NCBI GenBank assembly: GCA_022478985.1
Contig: JAKSZP010000007.1
Coordinates: forward strand, 248,001 to 312,000
Length of the DNA: 64,000 nt
Source: Massospora cicadina
Lineage: Eukaryota > Entomophthoromycota > Entomophthoromycetes > Entomophthorales > Entomophthoraceae
Reading direction: 5' to 3'
Position numbers and translations under genes: made by a program. Shown one piece after another: positions 22,442 to 33,547 of this stretch. The notes beneath the pieces were generated by a model. That model did no database searches and was not told where the DNA came from. It saw only the letters and a list, made by a program, of their open reading frames with translations. The first letter of the stretch is position 1; each line of letters begins with the position of its first letter.

Positions 22442-22866
22442 TCCAGTCAAGGAGGGGGTAATGTCGCGATTCCAATATGACTGGACAATAAGCAATAAGT
22501 TAAATATGGCGGAATGGATGGAATCCGCTGAGTTGTTACAAATACAATTATTTGAGCGCCTTGAAATGAGGCAATATTGGGATTATTGGGAATCGGCCAA
22601 ATTGGGCAATTATGAGTTGATGAATGAATAGTTAGGTGAAACCAATGAGATACAGCAAAGTGAATTACTAAGCCATGAAAGTGGTACCATCCAAAGTTGT
22701 TACCATACAAGTGGGATGAGACAATTGAGGAAGTTAGGTTGTTGGTAGTTTTAGAGTGAGGATAACAGCGAGAATCCACTGAATTAATAAAAGAAATAAA
22801 GAGAGTTGAGGGAGCGAGTGCTTCATCTTTATTTATTATATATTTGTATGATTATTCTGTCATGTT
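22442..22866 (+). repeat. PPT and LTR D (3'), first part, cut by LINE-T1
   Basis: CAAGGAGGGGGTAA (22448-22461) is the polypurine tract. The LTR starts at 22462 (TGTCGCGATTC) and matches the 5' LTR up to TTATTCTGTCATGTT (22852-22866), where LINE-T1 begins. The remaining 102 bp of the LTR are at 33441-33542. Confidence 0.87.
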
Positions 22867-22924
22867 TTTAATTTATTGCGGGGAAGGCTGACCATGGGAC
22901 GGACACTTCCAAATATGACTCAGA

Positions 22925-25900
22925 CGAGACAAAACTTAGTACCAGGGGAGGCACCACAGAGACGCGATGCTATCTCTTGTTGCCAGCGGGAACGCCACTT
23001 ATGGGGAGGGGAGGGAACGTGTGAAGGGGCCGTAGCCACTATTGAGCACGTGTGGAGGAAGGGGTCTGATTTGATGAACCAGACTGGGAACCAGGAGGAG
23101 ACCAGCTGTTGGCGACGCGGTGGGAGATATCCAAACATCCACGCTTGAAAGTGGTCCACCAGATGAGACCAGAATCTGTGGACAGCTTCAGGGAGGGTGG
23201 GGATGGAGCCAGCGATGGCATCCAAGACAATCGTGTGGATAGTCCACATGGCGATTGCAACCACCAGAGCACGGAGGGAGGGTGGGAGGGGGAGGCCATT
23301 GATGAAGCAAACATATCTCTTGACAGACTGAAGGGATGCGTTTGATCCTGGCCTAGCAGACGTTGGACTTCGCGCCATATCACTTTAGAGGTAGGACACT
23401 TCTCCAGGCGGTGGAACAGCGTTCCATACTGGCCACACATGACACAGGATGAGTGTAAAGCGTTAGAGCGCTCAGCTGTACGATACACCCACCTCAGGCA
23501 GCGCCACACATGAGAGCGGACTTGAGGCTGCAACAGAGGATGGTGTGCGTATTTCCAGATAGTCTTTTGGGTCTCAGTGGAATAAGGGATGTCCATCATG
23601 TCCAGGTAGTCCACCCTGGATAGGACTTGGGGTCGAATGGGGATCACGCCATCATGGATGGGTAGCCCCTGTACCTCTTTTGTGAACTGAGGAGATGGGC
23701 GGCCTCTTTGGGTTGTATGTCCACTAATAAGAATTCTCCACTCTGCGCTTCACATGGAGAGTAGGATTCGTTTGTAGTGGGTTTTAGTCCCGTGAGGACC
23801 TGTGGCCGATGTGTGTGATGTGAGGTATTTCATCAGGGAGTGTGGGTTTGATGGATTGTTAAGGCCCAAGGCTTGGGAGAAGTTGGAGCGGGCCGCGTGG
23901 GACCAGTGTTGGGATGGGAGTGTAGGAGCGGTGACGGACGCGATCCAGGTGCCCAGGATCTTGGCAGCATGGGCTTTGAAGTCAAGCAGGCCCATGCCAC
24001 CATGATGATGAGGGCCAAACATAACCTCTAGCCGTACTGGTGGAGGGTGGCCTGACCAAAGCCATCATTGTAGCAAAGCATACAGGGATTTGAAGAAGCT
24101 TGGGGAGAAGGGGATGGCGTGGGCTCCAAACCAGACTTTGGATAGGAGCATAGAGTTGGCAAGAACAACCCTGCCAGTGAGGGTAGTAGGGTGGGCTCTG
24201 AGAGAGGCGATTCGCTTTGTCACGTTGTCCAGTATATGGCACTCCATTACTGCTGACGCGTATCCACCTGCCTCCATCCACACGCCCAGATGGTGTACCA
24301 GTCCTATGGTAGGACGTGGCACAAAGGGGAGCACCAGTGGAGCGGTGAGTGTTGAGTTAGTAAGGCGTGGACGTGGGCGAGCAGATGGGCCGGGTTGGGA
24401 ACTACTTGCTGGGGCCCAGCAGTTCTGAAACTGACCAAGGAGGATGATTTCGGTTTTGGAGGCGTTCAGTGCTGCGTTGCTTACCTGGGAATATAACTGG
24501 ATGAGGGCTTCAAGCGCGCGTGCATCTTTGTTATTAGACACCCCCACCACGCAATCATCTGCAAATGCCATCATCTTGACTGGGGTTTGGCCTGGCACAT
24601 GGATCCCAGTGAGGTGGGCATTCACATTTCGCAGTAGTGGGTCAAGGCTGAAGTTGTATAAGAGTGGGCTGAGGGGGTCCCCTTGTCACAGGCCCCTTTG
24701 AGGGCGGACTACTTCCGTTAGGAAGCCTGGGCCACGCACTGCCATTGTTGCAGATTCCGTGAGCAGCATCACCCAGTTTATGAAATGGGGGGGTAGGCGG
24801 AATTGATGGAGGCAGGCCCTTAGGTATTCCCAATTTACTCTATCATAGGTCTTTTGTTGGTCCAAGAATACAAGTGCCCCAGAGGCTGTGGACTGACACA
24901 CATTAGCCACAGAGTGCACGTTATCCCAAATCGACCTTCTGGGGATGAAACCGAATTGTTCTGGGGAGATGGTGGCAGATGCTACAGTCCCTAAACGGTT
25001 AGCCATGAAATTTGTTTAAAATTTTGGTGTCTGTGTTTGTTAGAGAAATGGGGCGCCAGTTGGCTAAGTCAAGCCTATCCCCTTTCTTGAAGAGTGTGAC
25101 AGTAAGGGCCTCATGTCCTCCTGGTAGGAGGCGCGTTTCCAACAGGCTTTGGTTGAGTTAGGCTTGCAGCAGTGGGGATATATATTTAAAATATTTTTTG
25201 TAGAACTCATATGGAATGCCATCTGGGCCTGGGCATTTTCAGTTTGGCGCACCGCAAATGGCTGTCCATAATTCATTCGGAGTAATACTATTCATTATTT
25301 CTGGGTATCAGAAAACAGTGCGGATATGAGCTTAGTTGAGAAAATCTGCCATTTTGGCCAGCTGAATTGGTTCAGCTCGTTATAACTCGGAGTAATATCT
25401 TTGCATTTTGATTGCCACTTCAGCCAGTGTGTCCACAATGGAATTATCCGATCTTCACACCTGTGTGCAGGCCACGCTCTGGCGTGGTGCAAATTTTTTA
25501 AAGAAGTATGTGGTGCACTTGTCACCTTTAGTGATGCGTGTGGCCCTGTATTGGACACAAACCCAATGTTTGTGTTGCCTTTCGAGTGCGTTGAGGTGGG
25601 CGGCTGCCTCTGCCCACTTCCGGCCCCATGCAGGGCTATATCCTGTGGCTGGAATGTTGGACTCCAAGTGGGCAAATTCCGCCAGCGCGCATGAGATAAC
25701 CACCAATGTGGCTTGTGAGCGCCTGGAGGAGAGATGGCGATAGTGGCGGATGGTGTCTTCTTTGAAAGTTGCCCATGTGGAAATGGGGTCTGCGCAAAAT
25801 GGTGCAACAAATGATTTTGCAAAAGTTGCCTCTTCCACCCATGTGGAAAATCCTGGTGATGCGAGCTCGGGGGGCGGATTTTGCACCAATGTGGGGCCTT

Positions 25901-26881
25901 TGCAACTGTGACGGGTAAGTGGTATGTTATCAAGACCAGTCAGTGGCCGGAGAATTCCATTTTTGTTGTTTTGAAGTGGGAGATGTGGGGTTGAAATTTC
26001 GCCGGTGTTAGAATAAGGTCAATGCAGGTCATGGACCTTAATTGGCCATTGTGGATGTGGGGACGTGTCATGTTTTCGAGCAGTGGGGCATGTCATGGCA
26101 GTGCATCCATTAACACAAGGGTGGCTTTTAGAACGCGTAGTTCTATGTGACCCTGTGGGGCATGGGGTGATGGCAGCCACCAGTCCGTTGGTGAAGTTAG
26201 CCAACAGTTCATGTCGCCAACTAGGAAAGAATCAGGGGGTAGCAGGAGGGATTTGACCAACGAGAAAAATTCCCAACGCTCGTGTGCACCATTTGGGGCA
26301 AAATATTGACTATTGTGTGTGCAACGTCAGCCCACGAGAAGGTGACAATGAGCACTCAGCCTTTTAGGAATGTTTCTGAGGATGTGAATTTGAAAAATTG
26401 TTTTTCCGAATTAGCACCCCACAGTGCTTTGACCAAAAGGATAGGGATGGTAGGAACATTGTTTTCCAAGCTTCCTCGGAACCTTGTGGACAGTGGGACT
26501 CCTGGATGGCCAGGATATCCACGGGTAAAGTGTTTTGTAAAAAACTTAGTTTCCTAGCCTGGGACGGGGAGGCCTTGAGTCCAGCTATATTCAGCATCCC
26601 TAGAGTGAAGGTTTCCCCCATTGCACCTTAGGTGCGAGGGGTGGGCCCCCGGGCCTACCAGCCTCTTCCAGGTCCCCACGGGCTTTCACAGCAGCGTGGG
26701 TGTTAGCAGCAACGCTATCAGGGTTTTTGTTAATTTTTGCAGAAAGAGTCGCGTTGGCTTTGGCCTTCGCTTTTTGTTTTCCCAACTTTGGATAAATTTT
26801 TTGTGGTGCGGATAAGTTTGGTGCACCGTCAAGCAGGGCAAAATTTTTTTTTGGTTGGGATAGGTCCCAAGTCAGTTTCAA
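22925..26881 (-). pseudogene. ORF2 of LINE-T1: endonuclease, reverse transcriptase, C-terminal zinc motif
   Basis: N-terminal basic stretch (PKLGKQKAKAKANATLSAKI), then endonuclease from 26621 (FTLGMLNIAGLKASPSQARK, VDILAIQESHCP). RT pieces: CPGPDGIPYEFYKK equivalent near 25200, YDRVNWEYLRACLHQFRLPP (25006-24686, ending in a TGA), then QGDPLSPLLYNFSLDPLL and MAFADDCVVGVSN (24625-24065; catalytic FADD kept). The C-terminal frame 23647-23039 has CVMCGQYGTLFHRLEKC, a CX2CX7HX4C motif. ORF2 starts inside the last 50 bp of ORF1 in another frame. Broken by shifts near 26600, 25290, 24060 and 23700 at least. Confidence 0.85.
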
Positions 26882-28040
26882 CCGGAGCTTGGGTGCAGCG
26901 ATTGGGTGAGATTAAATCTCCCATCAGATTCTTGGATTGAGTGGCCCACTCAGCATGGGCCTCCCAATCTGATTGGGTGATGGGTTCCCAAGTTGCTTCC
27001 GCCGCGAAGGTCTCCATGTCCTCCTGGAGTTGTGAGTGTGGGATGGTGGTGGTGGCCTTGGATGCTTCCTTGGCCGCGGCCCTACAGGCCTGCTTGGCCT
27101 TCTTCTGCTCCTGCGGGGATATGGGCTTTACCAATAGGTAGCAGCCTTGTGCTCCCCACAGGAAAGCCTCTTTGGTGCTTGCAGTTGGTTCATAGTGCGC
27201 CTCTCCACTGGCCATGGCTGCCGAGGTGTGCTCTTGGAATGTGACGCCCTCCTTGATGGGGCATGCGTGCACCTTATGGCCAAACGCGTCACAGTGGGTG
27301 CAAACGGGGGGCGCGCTGTCCACGGTTACCCAGAATGGGTGGGTGGTATGCCCTGTGATGTCAATAAAGGTGGAGTGCGGGATCTGGGTTAGGTCCTTTG
27401 CGATCTCCTCAGTTGGGGTCAGAACTGTGATTGCTTTGCTGGTGCACAGGTGTGGCATCAGCGTAAAACGTTGCATTTCAAAAGATTGTATTTCGCCATA
27501 TATGGCGAGACCATCTTTCAGGTGTTGCTCCAAAATGTCACATTTTGCCGTAGTAGGCAAAAAGTCAAACGTGAGGAAAATTTGGTTTGATTTTGTCCAT
27601 CTGGTGCATTTGGTTTCGACGACCCATTGCCCTTTGGGGAGGTCAACCACTATGCACACTGCTGCAGCCTCATCTGCTGCTATTTTGCTTTCGAAACCTA
27701 GGTCCAGCCAACTGCATGACATGGAGAGAGGTGCAACGTACACCGTGGTTGGGAAAATTTTGTGTACATCTTCACAAAATTTTTCCCATAAGGCCATTTT
27801 TTGGATGTCCAGATACACACAGACTCCGAATTCCACCAACAAAAGTGGCTGGGAGTGTGGTGTGTTGATGTACTGGTTGCATCGTGCTTGCCATGCGAGT
27901 ATCTCCGGGGAAATTGTGACTGCCAGTTTTTTTAGATTTTTTTCTATTCTGCCAGATTCTCTGGGGCGTTTTTGAACGTTAGAGGCCACAGGCCTTCCGC
28001 CTGCTCCTCTTGCCTTGCTTGCCCAACTGCTCCCAGACAT
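26829..28040 (-). CDS. ORF1 (Gag-like zinc-knuckle protein) of LINE-T1, intact
   Basis: 403 codons, the longest open frame in the window. LINE ORF1 proteins bind the element RNA and carry it back to the nucleus. Starts MSGSSWASKARGAGGRPV, a basic N-terminus with KRPRESGRIEKNLKKL. The middle is an alpha/beta-looking region (WVVETKCTRWTKSNQIFLTF). A zinc knuckle CTHCDAFGHKVHACP (CX2CX4HX4C) lies near residue 245. Lys/Ala-rich helix QEQKKAKQACRAAAKEA follows near 315. LINE-T2 has the same ATG position and an aligned but broken frame, which supports the start. Confidence 0.82.
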   Translation of the reverse strand: MSGSSWASKARGAGGRPVASNVQKRPRESGRIEKNLKKLAVTISPEILAWQARCNQYINTPHSQPLLLVEFGVCVYLDIQKMALWEKFCEDVHKIFPTTVYVAPLSMSCSWLDLGFESKIAADEAAAVCIVVDLPKGQWVVETKCTRWTKSNQIFLTFDFLPTTAKCDILEQHLKDGLAIYGEIQSFEMQRFTLMPHLCTSKAITVLTPTEEIAKDLTQIPHSTFIDITGHTTHPFWVTVDSAPPVCTHCDAFGHKVHACPIKEGVTFQEHTSAAMASGEAHYEPTASTKEAFLWGAQGCYLLVKPISPQEQKKAKQACRAAAKEASKATTTIPHSQLQEDMETFAAEATWEPITQSDWEAHAEWATQSKNLMGDLISPNRCTQAPVETDLGPIPTKKKFCPA

Positions 28041-28327
28041 GGGCGCAGACTAATCCCCTCTATGAGATTATCAAACTAAATTTAGTCTTGAATTGAATGG
28101 GTTGCAAAAGTGTTTGCAACGAGAAAGAAAAGTTTTATTCTGTCATGTTTTTAATTTAATTTATTGCGGGGAAGGCCAACCATGGGACAGACACTTCCGA
28201 ATATGACTCAGACGAGACAAAACTCAGTACCAGGTGAGGCACCCCAGAGAAGCGATGCTATCTCTTGTTGCCAGCGGGAACGCCACTTATGGGAAGGGGG
28301 AGGGAACGTGTGTAGGGGGCGTAGCCA

Positions 28328-31300
28328 CTATTGAGCACGTGTGGAGGAAGGGGTCTGATTTGATGAACCAGACTGGGAACCAGGAGGAGACCAGCTGCCA
28401 GCGATGTGGTGGGAGATATCCAAACATCCACGCTTAAAAGTGATCCACCAAATGAGACCGGAATCTGTGGACAGCTTCAGGGAGGGTGGGGATGGATCCG
28501 GCGATGGCATCCAAGACAATCGTGTGGATAGTCCACATGGCGATTGCAACCACCAGAGCATGAAGGGAGGGTGGGAGGGGGAGGCCATTGATGAAGCAAA
28601 CATATCTCTTGACAGACTGAAGGGATGTGTTTGATCCTGGCATAGCAGACGTTGGACTTCGCGCCATATTACTTTAGAGGTGGGGCACTTCTCCAGGCGG
28701 TGAAACAGCGTTCCATACTGGCCACACACGACACAGGATGAGTGTAAAGCATTAGAGCGCTCAGCTGTACGATACACCCGCCTCAGGCAGCGCCACACAT
28801 GGGAACAGACTTGAGGCTGCAACAGAGGATGGTGTGCGTATTTCCAGATAGTCTTTTGGGTCTCAGTGGAATAAGGGATGTTCATCATGTCCAGGTAGTC
28901 CACCCTGGATAGGACTTGGGGTCGAATGGGGATCACGCCATCATGGATGGGTAGCCCCTGTACCTCTTGTGTGAACTGAGGAGAGGGGCGGCCTCTTTGG
29001 GTTGTATGTCCACTAATACGAATTTTCCACTCTGCGCTTCGCATGGAGAGTAGGATTCGTTTGTAGTGGGTTTTGGTCCCGTGAGGACCTGTGGCTGATG
29101 TGTGTGATGCGAGGTATTTCATCAGGGAGTGGGGGTTTGATGGATTGTTGAGGCCCAAGGCTCAGGAGAAGTTAAAGCGGGCCGCGTGGGACCAGTGTTG
29201 GGATGGGAGTGTAGGAGCAGTGACAGCCGCAATCCAGGTGCCTAGGATCTTGGCGGCATGGGCTTTGAAGTCAAGTAGGCCCATGCCACCATGATGATGA
29301 GGGCCAAACATGACCTCTAGCCATACTGGTGGAGGGCGGCCTGACCAAAGCCAACCTTGTAGCAAAGCATACAGGGATTTGAAGAAGCTTGGGGAGAAGG
29401 GGATGGCGTGGGCTCCAAACCAGACTTTGGATAGGAGCATAGAGTTGGCAAGAACAACCCTGCCAGTGAGGGTAGTAGGGTGGGCTCTGAGAGAGGCGAT
29501 TCTCTTCGTCACGTTGTCCAGTATATGGCCCTCCATTACTGCTGACGCGTATCCTCCTGCCTCCAACCACACGCCCAGATGGCGTACCGGTCCTATGGTA
29601 GGTCGTGGCACAAAGGGGAGCACCAGTGGAGCGGTGTGTTTTGAGTTAGTAAGGCGTGGACTTGGGCGAGCAGCTGGGCTGGGTTGGGAACTACTTGCTG
29701 GGGCCCAGCAGTTCTGAAACCAACCAAGGAGGATGATTTCGGTTTTGGAGGCGTTCAGTGCCGCGTTGCTTACCCGGGAATATTCCTGGATGAGGACTTC
29801 AAGCGTGCGTGCATCTTTATTATTAGACACCCCCACCACACAATCATCTGCAAATGCCATCATCTTGACTGGGGTTTGGCCTGGCACATGGACCCCAGTG
29901 AGTTGGGCATTCACATTTCGCAGTAGTGGGTCAAGGCTGAAGTTGTATAAGAGTGGGCTCAGGGGGTCCCCTTGTCACAGGCCCCTTTGAGGATGGACTA
30001 CGTCTGTTAGAAAACCTGGGCCACGCACAGCCATTGTTGCAGATTCCGTGAGCAGCATCACCCAGTTAATGAAGCGGGGAGGTAGGCGGAATTGTTGGAA
30101 GCAGGCCCTAAGGTATTCCCAGTTTACTCTATCATAGGCCTTTTGTTGGTCCAAGAATACAAGTGCCCCAGAGGCTGTGGACTGACACACATTAGCCACA
30201 GAGTGCACGTTATCCCAAATTGACCTTCTGGGGATGAAACTGAATTGTTCTGGAGAGATGGTGGCAGATGCTACAGTCCCTAAATGGTTAGCCATGATTT
30301 TTGTTAAAATTTTTGTGTCTGTGTTTGTTAGGAAATGGGGCGCCAGTTGGCTAAGTCTAGCCTATCCCCTTTCTTGAAGAGTGTGACTGTAAAAGCCTCA
30401 TGTCCTCCTGGTAGGAGGCGCGTTTCCAACAGGCTTTGGTTGAGTTAGGCTAGCAGCAATGGGGATATGTATTTAAAATATTTTTTGTAGAACTCATATG
30501 GAATGCCATCTGGGCCTGGGCATTTTTGGTTTGGCGCACCGCGAATGGTAGTCCATAATTCGTTTGGAGTAATTAAATTCATTATTTCCGGGTATTGGAA
30601 AATGGTGCGGATATGAGCTCTGTCAAGAAATTCCACCATTTCGGCCAGCTGAATTGGTTCAGCTCAGTATAACTCGGAGTAATATCTTTGCGTTTTGATT
30701 GCCACTTCAGCCATTGTGTCCACGATAGAATTATCCAATCTTCACACCTGTGTGCAGGCCACACTCTGGCGTGGTGCAAAATTTTTTTGAAGAAGTATGC
30801 GGTGCACTTGTCACCTTTAGTGATGCGTGTGGCCCTGTATTGGACACAAACCTGATGTTTGTGTTGCCTTTCAAGTGCGTTGAGGTGGGCTGCTGCCTCC
30901 GCCCACTTCTGGCCCCATGCAGGGCTATATCCTGAGGCTGGAATGTTGGACTCCAAGTGGGCCAATTCTGCCAGCGCACATGATATAACCTTCGATGTGG
31001 CTCATGAGCATCTGGATGAGAGATGGCGATAGTGGCGGATGGTGTCTTTTTTGAAAGTTGCCCATGTGGAAATGGGGTCCGCGCAAAACGGTGCAACAAA
31101 CGTTTTTGCCAAAGTTGCCTCTTCCACCCACGTGGAAAATCCTGGCGACGCAAGCTCTGGGGGGCAGATTTTGCACCAATGTGGGGCCTTTGCAACTGTG
31201 ACAGATAAGTGGTATGTTATTGAGACCAGTCGGTGGTCAGAGAATTCCATTTTTGTTGTTTTGAAGTGGGAGATGTGGGGTTGGAATTTCGCTGGCGCTA

Positions 31301-32154
31301 GAATAAGGTCAATGCGGGTCATGGACCTTAATTGGCTGTTGTGGATGTGGGGACGTGTCATGTTTTCGAGCAGCGGGGCATGTCACGGCAGCGCATCCAT
31401 TAACCCAAGGGTGGCTTTTAGAACGCGTAGTTCTATGTGACCCTGTGGGGCATGGGGTGATGGCAGCCACCAGTCCGTTGGTGAAGTTAGCCAACAGTTC
31501 ATGTCGCCAACTAGGAAAGAATCAGGGGGTAGCAGGAGGGATTTGACCAATGAGAAAAATTCCTGACGCTCTTGTGCACCGTTTGGGGCATAAATGTTGA
31601 CAATTGTATGTGCAACATCAGCCCATGAGAAGGTGACAATGAGCACTCGGTCATTTAGGAATGTTACTGAAGATGTAAATTTGAAAAAATTGTTTTTCTG
31701 AATTAGCACCCCACAGTACTTCGACCAAAAGGATAGGGATGGTAGGAGCATTGTTTTCCAAGCATCCTTGGAAACTCGTGGACAGTGGGTTTCCTAAATG
31801 GCCAGGATATCCACGGGTAAATTATTTTGTAAAAAACTCAGTTTCCTAGCCTGGGATGGGGAGGCCTTGAGTCCGGGGATATTCAGCGTCCCTAGAGTGA
31901 AGGTTTCCCTTCGCACCTTAGGTGTGAGGGGGTGGGACCCCTGGCCCACCAGTCTCTTCCAGGTCCCCTGGGCTTTCACAGCAGTGTGGGTATTAGCAGC
32001 AATGCTATCGGGGTTTTTGTTAATTTTTGTGGAAAGAGTCGCGTTGGCTTTGGCCTTCGCTTTTTGTTTTCCCAACGTCAGACAAATTTTTTGCGGTGCG
32101 GATAAGTTTGGTGCACCGTCGAGTGGGGCAAAAATTTTTTTTCAGTTGGGATAG
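28328..32154 (-). pseudogene. ORF2 of LINE-T2
   Basis: Endonuclease: TLGTLNIPGLKASPSQARKL, DILAI then stop, NIYAPNGAQERQEFF, DSFLVGDMNCWL (catalytic region) and KMEFSDHRLVSITYHL (terminal Asp-His pair), 32075-31002. RT: CPGPDGIPYEFYKK (30639-30445), QKAYDRVNWEYLRACFQQF to the TGA at 29977-29975, QGDPLSPL, FADDCVVG (29914-29162). C-terminal frame 29158-28328 is open for 276 codons with CVVCGQYGTLFHRLEKC. A stop (29161-29159) separates the last two frames; T1 has Gln there. Confidence 0.85.
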
Positions 32155-33330
32155 GTCCCAAGTCAGTTTCAACCGGGGCTTGGGTGCAGCGATTGGGTGA
32201 GATCAGATCTCCCATTGGATCCTCGGATTGAGTGGCCCATTCAGCTTGGGCCTCCCAATCTGATTGGGTGATGGATTCCTAAGTTGCTTCCGCCGCAAAG
32301 GTCTCCATGTCCTCCTGGCGTTGTGAGTGTGGGATGGTGGTGGTGACCTTGGCCGCTTCCTTGGCTGCAGTCCTATGGGCCTGCTTGGCCTTCTTCCGCT
32401 CCTGCGGGGAGATGGGCTTTACCAATAGGTAGCAGCCTTGTGCTCCCCATGGGAAAGCCTCTTTGGTGCTTGCGGTTGGTTTGTAGTGCACCTCTCCGCT
32501 GGCCATGGCCGCCGAGGGGTGCTCTTGGAATGTAACGCCCTCTTTAATGGGGCACACGTGTGCCTTATGGCCAAACGCATCACAGTGGGTGCAAATGGGG
32601 GGCGCGCTGTCCACGGTTACCCGGAATGGGTGGGTGGTGTGCCCTGCAATGTCAATAAAGGTGGAGTGTGGGATCTGGGTTAGGTCCTTCGCGATCTCCT
32701 CAGTTGGGGTCAGAACTGCGATGGCTTTGCCGGTGCACAGGTGTGGCATCAGCATGAAACGTTGCATTTCGAAAGATTGTATTTTGTCATATATGGCGAG
32801 ACCATCTTTCAGGTGTTGCTCCAAAATGTCACGTTTTACCGTAGTAGGCAAAAAGTCAAATGTGAGGAAAATTTGGTTTGATTTTGTCCATCTGGTGCGT
32901 TTAGTTTCGACGACCCATTGCCCTTCAGGGAGGTCGACCACTACGCGCACTGCTGCAGCCTCGTCTGCTGCTATTTTGCTTTCAAAACCTAGGTCCAGCC
33001 AACTGCGCGACATGGAGTGAGGTGCAACGTACACCACGGTCAGGAAAATTTTGTGTACATCTTCACAAAATTTTTCCCATAGGGCCATTTTTTGGATGTC
33101 CAGATACACACGGACTCTGAATTCCACCGACAAAAGTGGCTGGGAATGTGGCGTATTGATGTACTGGTTGCATCGTGCTTGCCACGCGAGTATCTCCAGG
33201 GAAATTGTGACCGCCAGTTTTTTTAGATTTTTTTCTATTCCGCCGGATTCTCCGGGGCGTTTCGAATGTTAGAGGCCGCGGGCCTTCCACCTGCTCCTCT
33301 TGCCTTGCTTGCCCAACTGCTCCCAGACAT
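32115..33330 (-). pseudogene. ORF1 of LINE-T2, frameshifted and truncated
   Basis: Aligns with the open ORF1 of T1 over its length. A 2-bp deletion near 33262 shifts the frame shortly after the N-terminus, and a TAG at about 32281 ends the main frame after FAAEAT, where T1 reads Trp. The main frame (33133-32279, 284 codons) keeps the knuckle CTHCDAFGHKAHVCP. Confidence 0.85.
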
Positions 33331-33440
33331 GGGCGCAGACTAATCCCCTCTATGAGATTATCAAACTAGATTTAGTCTTGAATTGAATGGGTTGCAAAAG
33401 TGTTTGCAACGAGAAAGAAAAGTTTTTATTCTGTCATGTT

Positions 33441-33542
33441 GAGGACAACAATCATCAAATTGTTGGTCATAATTGCTCAGTGGATCAAACCCTGTGCAAA
33501 AATCTTTCGGCGTATCTCTCAAGTATTGCCAATTTTATAACA
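33441..33542 (+). repeat. LTR D (3'), last 102 bp after the LINE insertions
   Basis: Starts GAGGACAACAATCATC and ends TTTATAACA, matching 17476-17575 of the 5' LTR. Followed by the target-site copy CCTTC (33543-33547). This small piece proves that both LINEs sit inside one LTR. Confidence 0.87.
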
Positions 33543-33547
33543 CCTTC

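Larger units (their letters stand above)
22867..28134 (-). mobile_element. LINE-T1, full-length non-LTR retrotransposon copy
   Basis: The minus-strand LINE of about 5.27 kb: 5' end near 28134, ORF1 28040-26829, ORF2 overlapping its end and reaching to about 22925, short 3' end with an AATAAATTAAA tail. It is flanked by (TT)ATTCTGTCATGTT on the left (22852-22866) and right (28135-28149), the target-site duplication, which is LTR D sequence. The apurinic-type endonuclease, RT and C-terminal CCHC layout fits Tad/I-like LINEs. ORF1 is open; ORF2 is broken by several stops and shifts. Confidence 0.88.
28150..33425 (-). mobile_element. LINE-T2, second full-length copy in tandem with T1
   Basis: About 5.28 kb, same strand and order as T1, with scattered substitutions throughout. 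Left flank (28135-28149) and right flank (33426-33440) both read TTATTCTGTCATGTT. Its 3' tail carries one more TTAAT unit than T1 (TTTAATTTAATTTATTG against TTTAATTTATTG on the plus strand). The right flank continues directly into the rest of LTR D. Confidence 0.87.
17072..33542 (+). mobile_element. Ty3/gypsy element D, full length, interrupted by two LINEs
   Basis: LTR retrotransposon on the plus strand: 5' LTR 17072-17575, gag, protease, dUTPase-like segment, RT, RNase H, integrase, PPT, 3' LTR 22462-22866 and 33441-33542. The two halves of the 3' LTR are separated by LINE-T1 and LINE-T2. The 5-bp duplication CCTTC flanks the whole (17067-17071 and 33543-33547). Removing the LINEs leaves about 5.9 kb. 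There is no chromodomain. Stops are frequent in every domain, so it is an old, dead copy. Element E is its closest relative in the window. Confidence 0.88.

Noticed and set aside
22462..22862. LTR D as a 401-bp repeat ending at TTATTCTGTCA
   Set aside because: The apparent end is the LINE insertion point; the true end is TTTATAACA, shown by the 102-bp remainder after LINE-T2 and by the matching CCTTC duplication.
27214..27975. 253-codon plus-strand frame opposite LINE-T1 ORF1
   Set aside because: Long, but antisense to the intact ORF1 with its zinc knuckle; the T2 counterpart (32505-33020) mirrors the breaks of ORF1 only by position. No domain seen.
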